Positions 33,479 to 43,955 are shown, numbered from the stretch's first letter. The stretch is DNA of 64,000 nucleotides from Planctomycetota bacterium (GCA_028281765.1 JANQJF010000058.1:104808-168807); one strand, 5' to 3'. Numbers and translations: made by a program. The notes: generated from the letters alone by a model not told the origin.

Positions 33479-35158
33479 TCAGCGCAGCTCGAGGCGCCGG
33501 TCCGCGTAGTCGAAGGCGGGCCACGGATCTCGGCCGTCGACCTCGACGCCGTCGATCGTGATCGACACTCCCTGCCACGCGAACCAGCCCGAGACGAGCA
33601 CCACGGTCACCGCGAAAGCCCACGCCACGCGCGCCCCCGCAACGGTGCGGGACACCGCGCATCCGAGGAGCACGGAGAACGCCGGCACGCACAGCGCGCC
33701 CTGCCGCGCGTACCCGAAGAACGCAACCGTCACGACGGTGGTGCTCGCGATCCACAGCAGCCACGGCATTGCGACGGCGCGCTGCCGCGCCGCAGCCACC
33801 CCACCCCAGACGGCGAGCCCGAGAATCAGGAGGCGCCACGCCACGCCCCACGCGCCGTCGGGGACGGCCAGATCGACCCGCCGCCGCACGCCGCTCCAAC
33901 CGATCGGCAGCGCCGATGCCCCGAGGCCGTGACTCACTCCCGACCAGAAACGCCACAGCTTGCGACCCGCGAGCGAGAGGAATGAGGCCGGGTCGCTGAG
34001 CATCCAGGCGAAACCATGACCGTACCCGTGCACGACGAGGTCGACGTGCGGTGGGAACTCGAACCGCAGTTGCGAGAAGCCCTGACTCGCCGCGACGAAC
34101 GCGGGAGAGAAGTTCTCGACCCCACCGGGGAACGGCGCCGGCCGAGCGAACAGATCGACACCGAAGCCACCGTCCGCGCTCGCGTGGTTCGCGAGCGCGA
34201 AGTTGAGCGGGCCGTAGAGCGCGACGAACGGATGGCCCGGCAACGGCTCCGGCTGCCTTCCAAAGGCTTCGCCGAGCACTCGAAGGTCATCTGTCGTGAC
34301 ACTCGAACCACCGCGATGTCGCACCGTGGACTCGACGATCTGATACGACGTGCCCCGCACGAAACCCGGCAGCGCCTCGATGGCGGCGCGCGCCGCGTCA
34401 TCCCAAGGCAGGGACGATCGCGCCGGCACGGGGGACGACGACTCGGTGTTGAACCGGTCGATCGTCGACCAGGCGTGAACGTGCCATGGCAGCAGGACGA
34501 GGAGAGATGCCGCGAACCCACAGGCCAGGTCGCGTCCGACTCGCGCACCGGCCCCACGCCGGCCGAGAACACCCCACGCCGCGCACAGAGCGGCGAACAG
34601 CGCATGCTCGACCCGAAGCAAGACAGCCACTCCCTGCAACGCTCCGAACGCCGCGGCCCGCCAAGCGCACGGACGGGAGCGAAGGGGCTCGAGGAACAGG
34701 AGTCCCACGAGGACGACGAAGAGGTAGGGCACCTCGTTGTTCATCGATGCCGACATCGCCGCGAGAGCTGCCGACGACGCCGTAAGGAGCCCCGCCGTGA
34801 TCGCGACTCGTTCGCTGCCGGCTCGCACGACGAGATACACGAGCGGCGCGAGGCTCGCACCCAGCACGAGCAAGAGCCACCGGATAGAGTCACCGAACCA
34901 GTACGCGAGGTAGCCCATCCCGGGCGGGCGGAGCGGAAGGCCGAGCTCGAACCGCGCCTGCAGCGGGAGGTCGGGATCCGCGTCGACACGGCGCAGCGAC
35001 TCGGCATACGCGCGCCACACGGGCGCATCGCCCTTGTAGAGCGGCGAGTAGGCGACCTCCGCGTCCGGCAGGCCGGCGCGGAGGCTCGCGTGCACCAGCA
35101 GTCCGAGCGCGAACAGCAGAGCTGCTCGCGCGAGCGGTGCGCGCGCGTTCGCGATCAA
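33479..35158 (-). CDS. Polytopic membrane protein, GT-C glycosyltransferase-like
   Basis: The TTG at 35158 overlaps the stop of the M36 gene and gives 559 residues with about 10-12 hydrophobic segments. The first periplasmic loop after helix 1 (DAEVAYSPLYKGDAPVWRAYAESLRR) carries acidic residues where the catalytic Asp of GT39/ArnT/PMT-like GT-C enzymes lies. A large loop between helices (about residues 220-390) would be extracytoplasmic. It probably transfers a sugar from a lipid carrier to an exported substrate, maybe the adjacent secreted protease; this is inference. Confidence 0.65.
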   Translation of the reverse strand: MIANARAPLARAALLFALGLLVHASLRAGLPDAEVAYSPLYKGDAPVWRAYAESLRRVDADPDLPLQARFELGLPLRPPGMGYLAYWFGDSIRWLLLVLGASLAPLVYLVVRAGSERVAITAGLLTASSAALAAMSASMNNEVPYLFVVLVGLLFLEPLRSRPCAWRAAAFGALQGVAVLLRVEHALFAALCAAWGVLGRRGAGARVGRDLACGFAASLLVLLPWHVHAWSTIDRFNTESSSPVPARSSLPWDDAARAAIEALPGFVRGTSYQIVESTVRHRGGSSVTTDDLRVLGEAFGRQPEPLPGHPFVALYGPLNFALANHASADGGFGVDLFARPAPFPGGVENFSPAFVAASQGFSQLRFEFPPHVDLVVHGYGHGFAWMLSDPASFLSLAGRKLWRFWSGVSHGLGASALPIGWSGVRRRVDLAVPDGAWGVAWRLLILGLAVWGGVAAARQRAVAMPWLLWIASTTVVTVAFFGYARQGALCVPAFSVLLGCAVSRTVAGARVAWAFAVTVVLVSGWFAWQGVSITIDGVEVDGRDPWPAFDYADRRLELR

Positions 35159-38130
35159 TTCGCGAAGAGGATAACCGTTCCGTTCGATCCGACGATCGTG
35201 CCGCCAGACGATTCGACGACCTGCGCGTAGAGCAGGGTTCCGGTCAGAGTCGGATCCGTCGAACCGGGAGCGCTCGTCGAGAACTGGCCCGAGCCGTCCA
35301 GCATGAACGGCAGCGAGAACAGCACCGACCCGACCTCCAGATCGAGGCCCGGGAGGCCCGACGACGTCGGGCCCGGCGTGAGGCTCAGCAGCATCGCTGC
35401 CGGCGCGTTCGGCGTGCCCTGCACGTCGAACTGCGTCGAACCCGTCGCCGGAATCTGCGCGGGAGTCGCGGTGAACTGCATCGTCGGCGGCGGCAGCGCC
35501 TGGAACGAGAAGACGCGCACGTCATCGATGTTCCAACCGCCGAACACGAGACCGCCGTCCGAGATCAGACGCCACTCGATCTGACCCGACGAGTTGTCGA
35601 GCTGTGGCACCGGAATGTTCATCTGGACCCAGCCGTCGTCGATCGTGTTGCCGTTCAGCTGGTTCTGCCAGAGCACCGAACCCGTCTGGCTGTGGCGCAC
35701 CTGCGCCTGGTCGTAGATCGCCTCCTCGACCGTCAGCCACCGCTGGAACTGCAGCGTGACGCCGGTCTGGCCGACCGCGTTGATCACCGGGCTGCGCAGC
35801 CAGTTGTGGACGTTGTTGCGGTAGGTCCCGTTCCAGCCGGGCAGACCGAGGTCGTTGGCCCAGCAGGTCGAGCCACCGAACGGGGAATCCGGGTCCCCGC
35901 CGTCACCGTCCGGGTTGCCCCGCTGCCAGTCGTCCTGTGTTTGGACCTGGGCGTGCGTCCAGCCGAGCTCCGGTCCCTCGAAGTCGTCGAAGAACAGTTC
36001 GACCTCGTTGCCGACCGAGTAGGAGAACTCACCGCTCTCCGGCAGTCGAAGCGCGAGACCGGTCGAGTGCGTCGCCTCGATGTGATACGTCACCGTCGCC
36101 GGCGAGAGCTTGCCGGGTAGGAGCGCGATGTAGTCACCAGCGGACGCCGGGTCCGGAACCATCGCGCGCGTCTGCGTGCCCGAACCATCGTCGAAGACGA
36201 GGTCCATGGCCGTGAACGAACCCTGCAGGAGCGTACCCGCGACGTTGACCACGCGCGGCTTGAGCTGCTCGGTCGTGCTCGCGAGCGCAGCGTGCGTGAT
36301 CGAGCCGACCTGCAGTTCCGGGAACGGCAGGTTGCGGATCTGCGCCGGACCGGACAGCTCGGCGTAGTGCGGCACGCCGTTGTTGAGGTTGCCGTCGTCG
36401 TCGTCGACGAGGAACACCTCGAGAACCGCGTCGGGTTGGTTCGTCGCATCGCCGACGACCGAGCCAAGCACGATGAGTTCGGCGATCGCGGCTCCCTGGC
36501 CCGCGCCCTGCGAGGCGATGAGCGCTTCGCGAACCTGCCAGGCCCAACCCATCCAAACCTGCCCCTGTGTGTGGACGCCCGCGGACGCCGGCACCGGGTA
36601 GGTCAGCGTGTTGAGCGCCGTGCGGATCGGGTTTCCGTTCGCGAAGCCTTCCCCGATCAGGGGGTTGTCGGAGCGGTAGCAGGAGCAGATGTCGCCCCAG
36701 CCTTCGGACAGGCCGTCGGTCTGCGAGATGCCGCCGTAGCGATCGTCGAGGCCGTGGCCCCACTCGTGGTAGATCACCGACTTGAACGCCGTGTTCGCAC
36801 ACGACGTGCCGCCTTGCGTGCCCGACGTGTAGAAGTTGATGTCGTTGTTGCCGGTGTAGAACGCGTTGCAGCTCGAGTTGATGTTCGTGAACACGGTGAT
36901 GTTCGACGCCGTGTTCATCTGCGCGCTGTTGCCGAGGACGCCACGCGCCCAGCGGTTGACATCGTCCACGTAGTAGAAGCAGTTGCTCTGCGCGACGGGC
37001 AGCTGCGTGCTGTTGCCCAGCTGCAGCGTGACGGGTGCGCCACCGGGCGTCGCCGTCGTGCTCGCCGACAAGTTCGCTGTCGACTGATCGAAGATGCCGC
37101 CGCGGACGTGTTCGCTCCGATTGGCACCGTAGTTGACGGTGACCGTGACCGGATTGGTCGTCGGGTGCGGGATCGTGAAGTTGCCGTTGACGTCGGTGAA
37201 CGCGGACTGGCCACCGGCGACCGAAACGAGCACGCCCTGGATCGGGGTATTGCTCGCGCTCGCGAGACCGTTGTTGTTCAGGTTCACCCACGCCATGACG
37301 GTGCCGGTGACCGCGTTGCCCTTCGCCTTCGGGGCGACGCGACGAACGGAGCGTGCGAGATCCATGCGCGCATGCGCGGCATCGACGTCTTCGCCGACCA
37401 CGTGGTCGTGGCCGAACTCACAGCGATAGATCTCGGAGCGATACTGCAGCACCTGACCCGTGAGCGCGTCGATGTAGGCCTTGCCGTAGATCGTCTGCGC
37501 CGGACGCGCATCGATCCCGACTTCCCACGCGAGCCGCACGGCGGTCTCGGTCTTGGCTTCGGTGTCGGCCCAAATCACGACGCGGTTGGTCGTGGCCTCG
37601 GCTCCGGGAACGGCTTCGACGTGGTCGTAGGCGATGATCTGCGCCTGGCCCTCGGCGACCGTCGGCTGCTCGGCCAGGTTCGCAGGGATGCGGACCGCGC
37701 GCGAGCCGAACATCGATACGACGCCGTTCGCGTGGACGCGCACGTCCGCACGACCGCTGATCACGTCGAGTCCGCGGAACTTCTGGTCGTAGACGAACAC
37801 GTAGGTCAGATTGACACGCTGACCGATGACTTCGACGAACTGGGAGTCGCCCGTGCCGAGCAGGTCGGCTTGCGTCGTCAGCACGTTGTCGGCACGGCGC
37901 CGTGCATCCGCCAGATCGACGGTCGGACCGTCATCCAGCCGAAGACCCGGACCGTAGATCGCGCTCGGCGTCGACGTCGCCTTGTTCCAGCGAACGTGCC
38001 ATTCGCCCGCGTGCTGCTGCTGGAACGAGAGCCAGGCTCGAACTGGCGAGTGGGTACGTTCGGCTTCTTCTTGAGCGACGCCGAACGACGACAGGATCGC
38101 GAATCCCGCCGCGAGGAACGAGTGTCTCAT
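35155..38130 (-). CDS. Secreted M36 (fungalysin-like) metallopeptidase with C-terminal tail
   Basis: The 991-residue protein has a signal peptide (MRHSFLAAGFAILSSFGVAQ) and a propeptide-like region rich in FTP/PepSY-type strands (about 30-250). A carboxypeptidase-regulatory-like insert (IQGVLVSVAGGQSAFTDVNGNFTIP) follows. The catalytic zinc motif is VIYHEWGHGLDDRYGG (about residue 453), with the third ligand in GLSEGWGDICSCY. After it come a CUB- or jelly-roll-like region (FFDDFEGPELGW, DNSSGQIEWRLISDGGLVFGGWNIDDVRV) and the shared ~100-residue tail (TLTGTLLYAQVV). It would degrade extracellular protein. Confidence 0.9.
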   Translation of the reverse strand: MRHSFLAAGFAILSSFGVAQEEAERTHSPVRAWLSFQQQHAGEWHVRWNKATSTPSAIYGPGLRLDDGPTVDLADARRRADNVLTTQADLLGTGDSQFVEVIGQRVNLTYVFVYDQKFRGLDVISGRADVRVHANGVVSMFGSRAVRIPANLAEQPTVAEGQAQIIAYDHVEAVPGAEATTNRVVIWADTEAKTETAVRLAWEVGIDARPAQTIYGKAYIDALTGQVLQYRSEIYRCEFGHDHVVGEDVDAAHARMDLARSVRRVAPKAKGNAVTGTVMAWVNLNNNGLASASNTPIQGVLVSVAGGQSAFTDVNGNFTIPHPTTNPVTVTVNYGANRSEHVRGGIFDQSTANLSASTTATPGGAPVTLQLGNSTQLPVAQSNCFYYVDDVNRWARGVLGNSAQMNTASNITVFTNINSSCNAFYTGNNDINFYTSGTQGGTSCANTAFKSVIYHEWGHGLDDRYGGISQTDGLSEGWGDICSCYRSDNPLIGEGFANGNPIRTALNTLTYPVPASAGVHTQGQVWMGWAWQVREALIASQGAGQGAAIAELIVLGSVVGDATNQPDAVLEVFLVDDDDGNLNNGVPHYAELSGPAQIRNLPFPELQVGSITHAALASTTEQLKPRVVNVAGTLLQGSFTAMDLVFDDGSGTQTRAMVPDPASAGDYIALLPGKLSPATVTYHIEATHSTGLALRLPESGEFSYSVGNEVELFFDDFEGPELGWTHAQVQTQDDWQRGNPDGDGGDPDSPFGGSTCWANDLGLPGWNGTYRNNVHNWLRSPVINAVGQTGVTLQFQRWLTVEEAIYDQAQVRHSQTGSVLWQNQLNGNTIDDGWVQMNIPVPQLDNSSGQIEWRLISDGGLVFGGWNIDDVRVFSFQALPPPTMQFTATPAQIPATGSTQFDVQGTPNAPAAMLLSLTPGPTSSGLPGLDLEVGSVLFSLPFMLDGSGQFSTSAPGSTDPTLTGTLLYAQVVESSGGTIVGSNGTVILFAN

Positions 38131-38377
38131 CTGAGTTTGCTTTCCGGGGCAGGCTCGGCCCCGTGGGACAGGACCAAACCAGGAAACCGAGCGCTGAGTG
38201 CGACAGCGACCGGAGAGAGAGGACGATCGAGGCGGGAGGAGCGGGCAGGGAACCTGGCCACGGATCGCGTCGGCTATGCTAGTGGATGGCGCGTACGAAG
38301 TTTCCCCTCATCCAGAACGTGGACGGGGATTCTTGGCAACGTTTCGACGCGGATTGGCCCGTGCTGTCGCAGAAACG
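38131..38377. other. Intergenic region upstream of the M36 gene
   Basis: These 247 bases separate the M36 gene from the next minus-strand gene and should hold the M36 promoter. I see no strong -10/-35 pair, hairpin or repeat that I would defend. Confidence 0.4.
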
Positions 38378-39847
38378 TCACGGCACGTCGAGGCGAATGT
38401 ATCCGTCCGGTACGTCCGACTCGACCCACCGAAACGCACCGCGAAGGGCCTCCAAAAACAGTGGCCCGAGCTCTGCGTGCGGCACTCGATCCGGCGCCTC
38501 CAAGAACTCGACCGCGCTTCGACTGATCCAGACGACGCGTCCGGCATCCAGTCGACTGCGCACGACGAGCGGCAAGAGCGGCGCCACGCCACGCCCACCC
38601 GCGAGATCTTCGTTGTGCGACGCGAGGAACAGGTCGAGGTAGTCCCCATCGAGCTGCCCGGCCTGCACCGGCCGATACTCGCCGAACTCGACGAAGAGCA
38701 TCTCGAAGTCGTCGCGGGTCGCGACGATCAAGAACGGCTCGGCGCGCCCCGACGCCTGACGCAGAGCCTCGGCGCGCTGCCGCTGCGGCGCCACGTCGTG
38801 CTCGGCGATCTGCACGTGCGCGAGCATCGCGGCCACCAACGCGGCCGCGACGCCGCTCCACGCCCCAAGCGTACGCACGGTCGCGTACGAGAGCGGCCAC
38901 GCGAGCGGCAGCAGGTAGGCGCCGCGCTCGTCGAAGCCCTCGACCGCATCGAACCCGGCGAGGATCAGGAACGCGAACACGAAGTACACCGCGATCCCGA
39001 ATCCTGTCGCCAGAGTCATCGCGCGTCCATCGGCCTGAAACCAGCGCGCGATCCAGAGCACGGAAATCGGCATCAGCGGGAACGCGAACTCGTGCCACGC
39101 GACGCGCCCGACGACTTCGGGATGCCGCACCGCGACGCTGGCGAACTCGATCAGGATCGCGAAGTTGCCACCGGCGACCGTCGTGTGGCCTAGCCAGACG
39201 CCCAGGCGACTCGCGACGTACGTCCCCACCGCGGCGGTGACGACGACGATCGCCGCCTGCGCGCGCCACCGTTCCCCGCGCTCGCGGATCCCGACGACGC
39301 CGATCGGAACGAGTAGCGCGACGAGCAACACCCCGGTCGAATGCGCGGCGTACGCCAGGGCGCAGGCGAGCCCCAGGGCGAACGACCACCACCATCGAGG
39401 CGCGGTCGCCCATCGCGCGCTCAGCCAACAGGCCAGCCCCGCGAACGCCAAGAACGGGCCGTGCCGCTCGACGACGGTCGCGTAGAACGCGACGCCCGGC
39501 GCGCACCCGGCCGCGAGCGTCGCCGCGAGGGCCGCGCCGCGACCGAGCCCCAGGCGCCGACTGGCCGCATGCATGAACACGAGCCCCAGCGCGGTGCCGA
39601 GCACGCTGAACCAACGCACGGATTCGTGCAGGGTAAGCCCGAGCTTCGCTCCGAGCTGCGCACACTCGTTCGCGATCGGCAAGTAGAGGAGGTGCACCGC
39701 GCTTCGCGTGTCGCCCTCGTGCAATCGACGGAGGTCGTTCCACGCGTCGATGCCATACATCGTGTCCTGCGCGTAGAGCGCATAGACCGCGACGGCGGCG
39801 ACGAACACCAGCAGCGAGTCGAGGCGGCCGGGCCGATCGCCGGCCAT
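38378..39847 (-). CDS. Polytopic membrane protein, probable GT-C-like glycosyltransferase
   Basis: This 489-residue protein has about 9-10 hydrophobic helices. The first loop has the acidic pattern ALYAQDTMYGIDAWNDLRRLHEGDTRSAVHLLY, similar in position to the Asp loop of GT-C enzymes. A soluble C-terminal part of about 120 residues (RAEPFLIVATRDDFEMLFVEFGEYRPV to GYIRLDVP) follows. It has no confident family. It starts one base after the smc stop, so it is probably cotranscribed with smc. Confidence 0.65.
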   Translation of the reverse strand: MAGDRPGRLDSLLVFVAAVAVYALYAQDTMYGIDAWNDLRRLHEGDTRSAVHLLYLPIANECAQLGAKLGLTLHESVRWFSVLGTALGLVFMHAASRRLGLGRGAALAATLAAGCAPGVAFYATVVERHGPFLAFAGLACWLSARWATAPRWWWSFALGLACALAYAAHSTGVLLVALLVPIGVVGIRERGERWRAQAAIVVVTAAVGTYVASRLGVWLGHTTVAGGNFAILIEFASVAVRHPEVVGRVAWHEFAFPLMPISVLWIARWFQADGRAMTLATGFGIAVYFVFAFLILAGFDAVEGFDERGAYLLPLAWPLSYATVRTLGAWSGVAAALVAAMLAHVQIAEHDVAPQRQRAEALRQASGRAEPFLIVATRDDFEMLFVEFGEYRPVQAGQLDGDYLDLFLASHNEDLAGGRGVAPLLPLVVRSRLDAGRVVWISRSAVEFLEAPDRVPHAELGPLFLEALRGAFRWVESDVPDGYIRLDVP

Positions 39848-39848
39848 G

Positions 39849-42800
39849 TCAGAAGCCTACTTGTTCCTCGCCGGCGATCCGCTGTTTGCGCGCCGGGTCG
39901 ACCGGCGCCGGCGCGTCCGGGCTGTCCGCTCCGTCCGCAAAGCCGTCGACTTCCTCGAGCGCGACAGCCATCCGCGTCGACACGCCGCGCTTCTGCATCG
40001 TGATGCCGTACAGCATCTCGCACGCAGCCATCGTGCGCTTGTGGTGAGTCACGATGCAGAACTGGCTGTCGCCGACGAAGTCGTCGAGCACGCGGATGAA
40101 TCGCTCGACGTTGGTGTCGTCGAGCGCCGCGTCGACCTCGTCGAGGATGCAGAACGGCGACGGCTTGACCTTGAAGACCGCGAACAGGATCGCGAGCGCG
40201 GTGAGACTCCGCTCGCCGCCGGACAGCAGCGCGATCGACTGCAGCTCCTTGCCCGGTGGCTTCGCGACGATCTCGATGCCGGAGTCGAGGCTGTCCTCAC
40301 CCTCGGCGAGATACATGTCGGCGCGCCCGCCCTGGAACAACTTGCGGAAGATGGTCCGGAAGTTCTCGCGCGCTTCGTGAAACGTCCGCTCGAACAGCGT
40401 GCGCGACTCGGCCTCCATCTGGCGCAGGGCCTCGATCAGCGACTTGCGGGACTCGTTGAGGTCCTGCACGTCCTGCTCGAGCTGCTCGTAATTGCCCTCT
40501 TCCTGTTCGAGCTCCTCGACCGCATCCAAGTTGACGGCACCGAGACGGTCCATCTGGGACTGCAGGACTTTCTCCTGCTTGCGCGATTCGCCGACGTCGA
40601 ACTCCTCGTCGAGCCATAGGCGCGACAGCTCGCGCTCGGGCTCGGTCAGGTTCGGCGGGAGCGGCGGGCCGATGAGCACCTCGACGTAGTCCGGCGCGGG
40701 CGGGCCGAAGATGTCACGGACCTCGAGGCCCCGGCCGTCGACGAGTCCGAGACAACGGTCGAGCTCGACGCCGGTGTCCTCGCGCAAGCGCTCTTCCAGC
40801 CGCGCGAACTTGTGCTCGACGTCCGCGAGGGCGAGTCGGCGCTCCCCGATCGACGTGCGCGCGTCGTCACGAGAACGCTCGGTCGCGCGGTGGCGATCCT
40901 GTAGGTCCGCTTTCTGTTGACGCGCGTCGTCGAGCCCGCCGCGCGCATCTTCGCTCGCGGTCTCGAGCACGACGATCTCCTCGCCGGCCGACGAAATCTC
41001 GCGATCGACGTCGTCGATCTTGGTGCGCGCGTCTTCGACGCCTTCGACCGCGCGTGCGCGGCGCTCGTCGAGGTCGACGGCGGCGCGGTCGAGATCGCGC
41101 AAGGCTTGCTCGAGCGTGCCGAGACGGTGCGCGAGCGAGTCGCGTTCCGAGCGCATCGCCGCGTGCTTGACGCGTAACTCCTGCTCCGCCGCGCCGAGTT
41201 CGGTCGCCTTGGACTGTGCGGCCTCCAGCTCGGATCCGACTTCCGCCTCGGCGCGCTCCGCGGCACGCTCGGCGCGTTCGATCATCATCCCGCCGAGGAT
41301 CAGGTCACTGAGGTTCGTGAGCGCCTCGAGGTGCGAACGCACGGCTTCCGCGTGCTCGAGCGAAAACGTCTGGTGTTGCCGATCGAGATCGGCGACGCGC
41401 CCTTCGAGGTGTCCGATCTCCGACCGCAGGTGCTGTTCGCGCTCGCGCAGCCCGGCGCGTTCGGTGCCGAGCTCGCGAACGCGATCCCGCAACGCGGAGG
41501 CACGCTCGGTGCCGAGCTCGAGTTCGGCGCGGAGTGCGGAGAGGTCCCGATCGATCAGGTCGAGCTTCTCGTGCAGCGTCTGGATCTCGGCTCGACGCAC
41601 GACGAGGCCGCCCTGGCCCTCGCCACCGCCACCCTCGATCCGCGGACCGCACAGGAGGCCGCCGTCGCGCGTGACGTAGCAGAGGTCGGCGCGGTCGGCG
41701 CGCGCTTCGGCGAGCGTCTCCACGACGTAGACACCTCGCAGCAACCACCGCGTCAGCGAACGCGCCGAGTCGGCGCAGGTCACGAGATCGACGAGCGGCG
41801 TGCTGTCGTTCGGCGCGGCGAGCGCGCTCCCGACGAGACCGAGATCGTCGTGGAACTCCTCTTCGACGAGGAGCATCGCGCGCCCCTTCTGTTCGTTGGC
41901 GAGCGTCTCCAGCATCGCGTCCGCGTGGGCGCGCGTGTCGACGACGAGCGCCTGCACGTACGAACCGAGCGCGGCTTCGAGCGCCTTGCTGTCCTCGAGC
42001 GCGACTTCGAGCAGGTCGAGCAGCCGTCCTCGCAGCCCTTCGGGCTGCTGCTCGAGCAGAAACCGCGGCCCCTGGTCGAGACCCTCGAAGTGCTGCTCCA
42101 TGCCTTCGAGGACGTCGATGCGACTCCGTACGGACACGTGGTCTTCGCGGGTCGCGGACTCGCGCCGCGCGAACTCGGCGACTTCTCGGTCCGCACCTTC
42201 GAGCTCGACCAATCCGGCCTGCTCACGCTCTTGCACCGCCGCGATCTCACCCTCGAGGCGCGCGACCTCGCCCCGCTTGTCGTCGATCTCGGCGCGCTGG
42301 GTGACGCGATCGAGATCGAGGTCGGCGAGCCGCTCGTCGAGTCGGCTGGCGGCCGAACTCGCGTTCCGCTTCTGCACTTCCTGATCGTGCGTCGCGTTGC
42401 GATTCCGAGTGCGCGCGTGCAGCCATTCGAGCAATCCCTCGCGGGCGCGCTCTCGCGACTGCTGCAGCTCGCCCACGCGCGCGTTCGCGTCGCGCGTCTC
42501 CTCGTGGCGCTGCTCGCACTCCTTGTGAACGTCGATGACGCCCTGCTCGAGCTCGACGAGTTCCGCGCGCGCGCGGCCCAGCTCGTCGCGGCGCTCGTTG
42601 CGCTGCTCCTCGAGTTCGGCGACCCGTTCGGCACAGCCGTCGGCGTCGATCTGCAGCTCCTCGGCCCGGCGCTCGGCCGACTCCCGCCGACTCTGCAGCT
42701 GCTCGCGCTTGCTCTTCGCCTCGCGCAACCGCTCCTGCGCGGCCTCAGCCAGCGTCTCGGCCTGGGCGATCAGATGCTCCTGCGCCTCGATCTGCTCGGC

Positions 42801-43592
42801 CGACTCGTCGTAGACGCGCTCGGCTTCGATCAGGCGCTGCTCGAGCTCCTCGATCTGCCCGCGCAACGCGTGCGCGCCGTCGCGATGGCCTCGACCGTCG
42901 ATGACCGCGAGCGCGGCCTTGATGTCCCGCAGCGCACCGCGCAGCTCGCGGTAGCGCCGCGCACGGCCGGCCTGGATCCGCAGGCTGCGGATCCGCCGCG
43001 CGCGCTCTTCGAGCAGGTCCTGCACGCGCGCGAGGTTCTGCTCGGTGCGGTCGAGCTTGCGAAGCGACTCGCGCTTCTGCAGCTTGAACTTCGAGATGCC
43101 CGCCGCCTCTTCGAAGATCGCGCGCCGGCTCTCCGGATTGGCGGAGAGGACCGCGTCGATGCGGCCCTGCTCCATGACGGAATACGCGCCGACGCCGAGG
43201 CCGGTGTCGAGCAGCAGGTCGCGCACGTCCTTGAGCCGGACCGGCGCGCCGTCGATCAGGTAGTCCGACTCCTTGTCCCGCGTCAGACGTCGCCCGATGC
43301 GCACTTCCGAGCGCTCGCCGAGCAGCCCGTTGTCGTCCTCGAGATGCACGGTCACCTCGGCCACGGGCATCGCGTCCCGTCCCTCGGCGCCCTTGAAGAT
43401 GACGTCGGTCATCTCCGCGCCGCGGAGGCTCTTCGCGCGCTGGTCGCCGAGCACCCACTTCAGCGCGTCGACGACGTTGGACTTGCCGCAGCCGTTCGGG
43501 CCGACGATCCCGGTCAGGTCCGACTTGAAGTCGAACTCGGTACGGTCGGCGAACGACTTGAAACCGCGAACTTCGAGACGTTTGAGGCGCAT
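39849..43592 (-). CDS. smc: Chromosome segregation ATPase SMC
   Basis: The 1247-residue protein has SMC architecture: N-terminal Walker A (GIVGPNGCGKSNVVDALKWVLG, about residue 30), two long coiled coils rich in Glu/Arg, a central hinge (GLRGRLLDLLEVALEDSKALEAALGSYVQALVVDT, about 510-660), and the C-terminal ABC signature LLSGGERSLTALAILFAVF, Walker B PFCILDEVDAALDD and FCIVTHHKRTMAACEMLYG. It is a condensin that organises the chromosome. Its ATG directly follows the stop of the ATP-cone gene. ScpA and ScpB are not in the window. Confidence 0.97.
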   Translation of the reverse strand: MRLKRLEVRGFKSFADRTEFDFKSDLTGIVGPNGCGKSNVVDALKWVLGDQRAKSLRGAEMTDVIFKGAEGRDAMPVAEVTVHLEDDNGLLGERSEVRIGRRLTRDKESDYLIDGAPVRLKDVRDLLLDTGLGVGAYSVMEQGRIDAVLSANPESRRAIFEEAAGISKFKLQKRESLRKLDRTEQNLARVQDLLEERARRIRSLRIQAGRARRYRELRGALRDIKAALAVIDGRGHRDGAHALRGQIEELEQRLIEAERVYDESAEQIEAQEHLIAQAETLAEAAQERLREAKSKREQLQSRRESAERRAEELQIDADGCAERVAELEEQRNERRDELGRARAELVELEQGVIDVHKECEQRHEETRDANARVGELQQSRERAREGLLEWLHARTRNRNATHDQEVQKRNASSAASRLDERLADLDLDRVTQRAEIDDKRGEVARLEGEIAAVQEREQAGLVELEGADREVAEFARRESATREDHVSVRSRIDVLEGMEQHFEGLDQGPRFLLEQQPEGLRGRLLDLLEVALEDSKALEAALGSYVQALVVDTRAHADAMLETLANEQKGRAMLLVEEEFHDDLGLVGSALAAPNDSTPLVDLVTCADSARSLTRWLLRGVYVVETLAEARADRADLCYVTRDGGLLCGPRIEGGGGEGQGGLVVRRAEIQTLHEKLDLIDRDLSALRAELELGTERASALRDRVRELGTERAGLREREQHLRSEIGHLEGRVADLDRQHQTFSLEHAEAVRSHLEALTNLSDLILGGMMIERAERAAERAEAEVGSELEAAQSKATELGAAEQELRVKHAAMRSERDSLAHRLGTLEQALRDLDRAAVDLDERRARAVEGVEDARTKIDDVDREISSAGEEIVVLETASEDARGGLDDARQQKADLQDRHRATERSRDDARTSIGERRLALADVEHKFARLEERLREDTGVELDRCLGLVDGRGLEVRDIFGPPAPDYVEVLIGPPLPPNLTEPERELSRLWLDEEFDVGESRKQEKVLQSQMDRLGAVNLDAVEELEQEEGNYEQLEQDVQDLNESRKSLIEALRQMEAESRTLFERTFHEARENFRTIFRKLFQGGRADMYLAEGEDSLDSGIEIVAKPPGKELQSIALLSGGERSLTALAILFAVFKVKPSPFCILDEVDAALDDTNVERFIRVLDDFVGDSQFCIVTHHKRTMAACEMLYGITMQKRGVSTRMAVALEEVDGFADGADSPDAPAPVDPARKQRIAGEEQVGF

Positions 43593-43955
43593 CTAGGACG
43601 TTCCGAAGAACCGATCGTCAGACCAGAACGACTCACTGCGCAGCGGCGGTTCGCCGGTGCATGTCGCGACCTTGTGCTGCGCCGCTTCCGCGTAGCGCAG
43701 CGCCGCGAGCGAGTAGCCGCGATCGATGAGTTCGTGCTGCACGAGCGACGCGAGCCGCGTCGTCTCCAGCACCTCGTCCTGGCGCTCTCGGCGCACGCGC
43801 GCCACGAGCCGCGTCGCGAGATCGAGCGAGGCTTCGCGCGTGACGATGCCCGCGGCACTCAGCGCGAGATGGATCGAGCGCGCCAGCTTCGTCGCACGAA
43901 GCCACTCGCGTCGACCGTCACGCTTGCTCACCAGAAACTCTGCCTGTCTCTTCAC
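43593..43955 (-). CDS. Small ATP-cone-domain protein between nrdR and smc
   Basis: The GTG start at 43955 (MKRQAEFLVSKRDGRREWL) overlaps the end of nrdR by 38 bases; a shorter GTG start at 43931 would cut into the domain. The 120 residues fit one ATP-cone: SKRDGRREWLRATKLARSIHLALSAAGI, then SLDLATRLVARVRRER and LASLVQHELIDRGYSLAALRYAEAA. The same fold forms the nucleotide-sensing half of NrdR and the N-terminus of ribonucleotide reductases. A stand-alone ATP-cone might sense (d)ATP or modulate NrdR; this is inference. The last 25 residues are unrelated. Confidence 0.75.
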   Translation of the reverse strand: MKRQAEFLVSKRDGRREWLRATKLARSIHLALSAAGIVTREASLDLATRLVARVRRERQDEVLETTRLASLVQHELIDRGYSLAALRYAEAAQHKVATCTGEPPLRSESFWSDDRFFGTS

